A DNA stretch of 15,689 nucleotides from Chrysochromulina tobinii. Lineage: Eukaryota; Haptophyta; Prymnesiales; Chrysochromulinaceae. The notes beneath the pieces were generated by a model, which was not told the origin of the DNA, ran no database searches, and saw only the letters and a program-made list of their open reading frames with translations. Both the position numbers and the translations under genes were made by a program. The stretch is taken from positions 1 through 15,689 of the forward strand of contig JWZX01000368.1 of NCBI GenBank assembly GCA_001275005.1, read 5' to 3'. This document shows, one piece after another, positions 14,925 to 15,689 of this stretch (its first letter is position 1; each line of letters opens with the position of its first letter).

Positions 14925-15689
14925 TCATGTGAAGGGGGGAGGCTGAGCTGAAGTCGGTCGGCTCCCCTCGGCGGTATTTTGTGGTGGCGGCCTCCCAAAG
15001 ACCCTCGGGTCAAGGCGCGACTGGCGGGGTCGTGCAGCCGGCACTCGCGACCGTTGCGGCGCAATCGGCACCACTGGTTGCTCCGGCGACGAGTCGGCGG
15101 CTGCGTCGAAGTCAGCCTCGAGAGAGGCGAGCGCTCGCGTGCTACGGTTGCCACTGCCAGGGCTGCCAGGGCTGCCAGCGCCAATGCCCGCGCCCATGTC
15201 GTCGGGGGCCGCCGAGTCGCCGCGCGGCACCTTGATGCTGAGGTCGCGCGGGGCGAGCTGTAGGTTGATCGCCTTGATCGCTAAAAGCTCGAGCTGCCCG
15301 CCGATGGTTTCCACAGTGACAGTGTAACGGCCGTTCGCCGCCTTGAACTCCGTCGCGTCGCCTTCGCGCCCGTTGAGCTCTGCCCGCCCCTGCAGGCCGC
15401 TGATCAGCACGCGCCTGCCTACGAGCGCGCCCGCAGCCGCGGCAGCCCTCGCCCCTGGAGATTGAGGAGGAGGCTTCCACGGCTTGGGAGGCGGCGGCGG
15501 CGGCGGCGGCGGCTCCGAGTCAAACTCCTCGACCTCGTCAAAGTCCGGAGCCGAGGCGGGCGCGTTGAAGATGGGGTTGGGGACCCCATCCTGGTTGAAG
15601 ACGACGCGCTGGCCGCCGCGCTTGCCCTTCAGGTAGAAGTAGAAGAAGACGATCCCCGCGCAGCAGAGACAAAGGAGCAGCAGCAGGAA
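14925..15689 (-). CDS. Single-pass membrane protein with cytoplasmic 'LNGxxG' domain, 5' partial
   Basis: The minus frame is open from the window edge to TGA 14927-14925, 254 codons; the start lies outside. It opens inside a hydrophobic Leu/Cys/Phe/Tyr helix (codons 1-20) followed by KGKRGG, a stop-transfer signal. Next comes an acidic segment (DFDEVEEFDSE), nine prolines in a row (codons 60-68), and a compact domain at codons ~90-145: 'GRRVLISGLQGRAELNGREG', then 'NGRYTVTVE' and 'LAIKAINLQL'. This pattern (V-x-L-x-GL-x5-LNG-x-x-G ... GRY-x-V ... L-x-L-K-x-x-NL) is a small beta domain I recall in many algal and protist proteins with ankyrin or SET/MYND neighbours; its function is unsettled. 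The tail is Pro/Ser/Arg-rich and probably disordered. The extracellular part is not in the window. Confidence 0.7.
   Translation of the reverse strand, partial: FLLLLLCLCCAGIVFFYFYLKGKRGGQRVVFNQDGVPNPIFNAPASAPDFDEVEEFDSEPPPPPPPPPKPWKPPPQSPGARAAAAAGALVGRRVLISGLQGRAELNGREGDATEFKAANGRYTVTVETIGGQLELLAIKAINLQLAPRDLSIKVPRGDSAAPDDMGAGIGAGSPGSPGSGNRSTRALASLEADFDAAADSSPEQPVVPIAPQRSRVPAARPRQSRLDPRVFGRPPPQNTAEGSRPTSAQPPPFT

Noticed and set aside
14979-15263. Plus frames opposite the last gene
   Set aside because: The minus frame is open to the window edge and holds a membrane helix and the LNGxxG domain; the plus frames are Arg/Ala-rich shadows.
1-15689. tRNA, rRNA or snRNA genes
   Set aside because: I saw no cloverleaf with conserved T-arm sequence, no rRNA core, and no Sm-site snRNA I could defend.

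Overview
This is a GC-rich nuclear window from an intron-bearing eukaryotic microalga. The best guess is a haptophyte (Chrysochromulina/Prymnesium/Emiliania type). The basis is a 'CAFGTDCTDCG' motif joined to SPPPP-type proline repeats, the cysteine-rich WCKE cassettes, the short introns filled with 10-bp repeats, and the dense protist-specific proteins. A pelagophyte or dinoflagellate is not excluded. There is no bacterial, organellar, tRNA, rRNA or CRISPR signal.

Layout. 1-1425 (+): 3' part of a proline-rich, cysteine-rich single-pass surface protein. 1426-2196: no confident gene, one 39-codon coding-like ORF and small repeats. 2197-3654 (+): a second proline-rich membrane protein; one intron, whose splice rejoins a split cysteine motif. 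3752-5336 (+): family 61 glycosyltransferase; one intron, whose acceptor region is present three times. 5696-9399 (+): a seven-exon gene for a predicted 1019-residue conserved protist protein of unknown function. 9812-10279 (+): a single-exon 155-residue protein. 10280-11115: intergenic. 11116-14346 (-): a nine-exon gene for APC8/CDC23, the TPR subunit of the anaphase-promoting complex, rebuilt here to 571 residues with every junction in frame. 14347-14924: intergenic, with a small fold-back element. 14925-15689 (-): 3' part of a membrane protein with a cytoplasmic 'GLxxxxxLNGxxG' domain.

The first, second, third and last genes fit a cell-surface or secretory theme (proline-rich matrix or membrane proteins and a glycosyltransferase). 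APC8 is a cell-cycle housekeeping gene and gives an independent check on the splicing rules.

The most unusual feature is the introns. In the APC8 gene most of them carry direct copies of adjoining exon sequence. Four introns have GTAC at both the donor and the first exon base after the acceptor; two more differ by one base at the donor. They are filled with about 10-bp tandem repeats in which a branch-point-like CTGAT/CTAAT word recurs, always on the transcribed-sense strand. Similar arrays occur in introns of genes on the other strand, and one 25-bp intronic word is shared between the glycosyltransferase and APC8 genes. This looks like recent, continuing intron creation by local tandem duplication or by an introner-like element.
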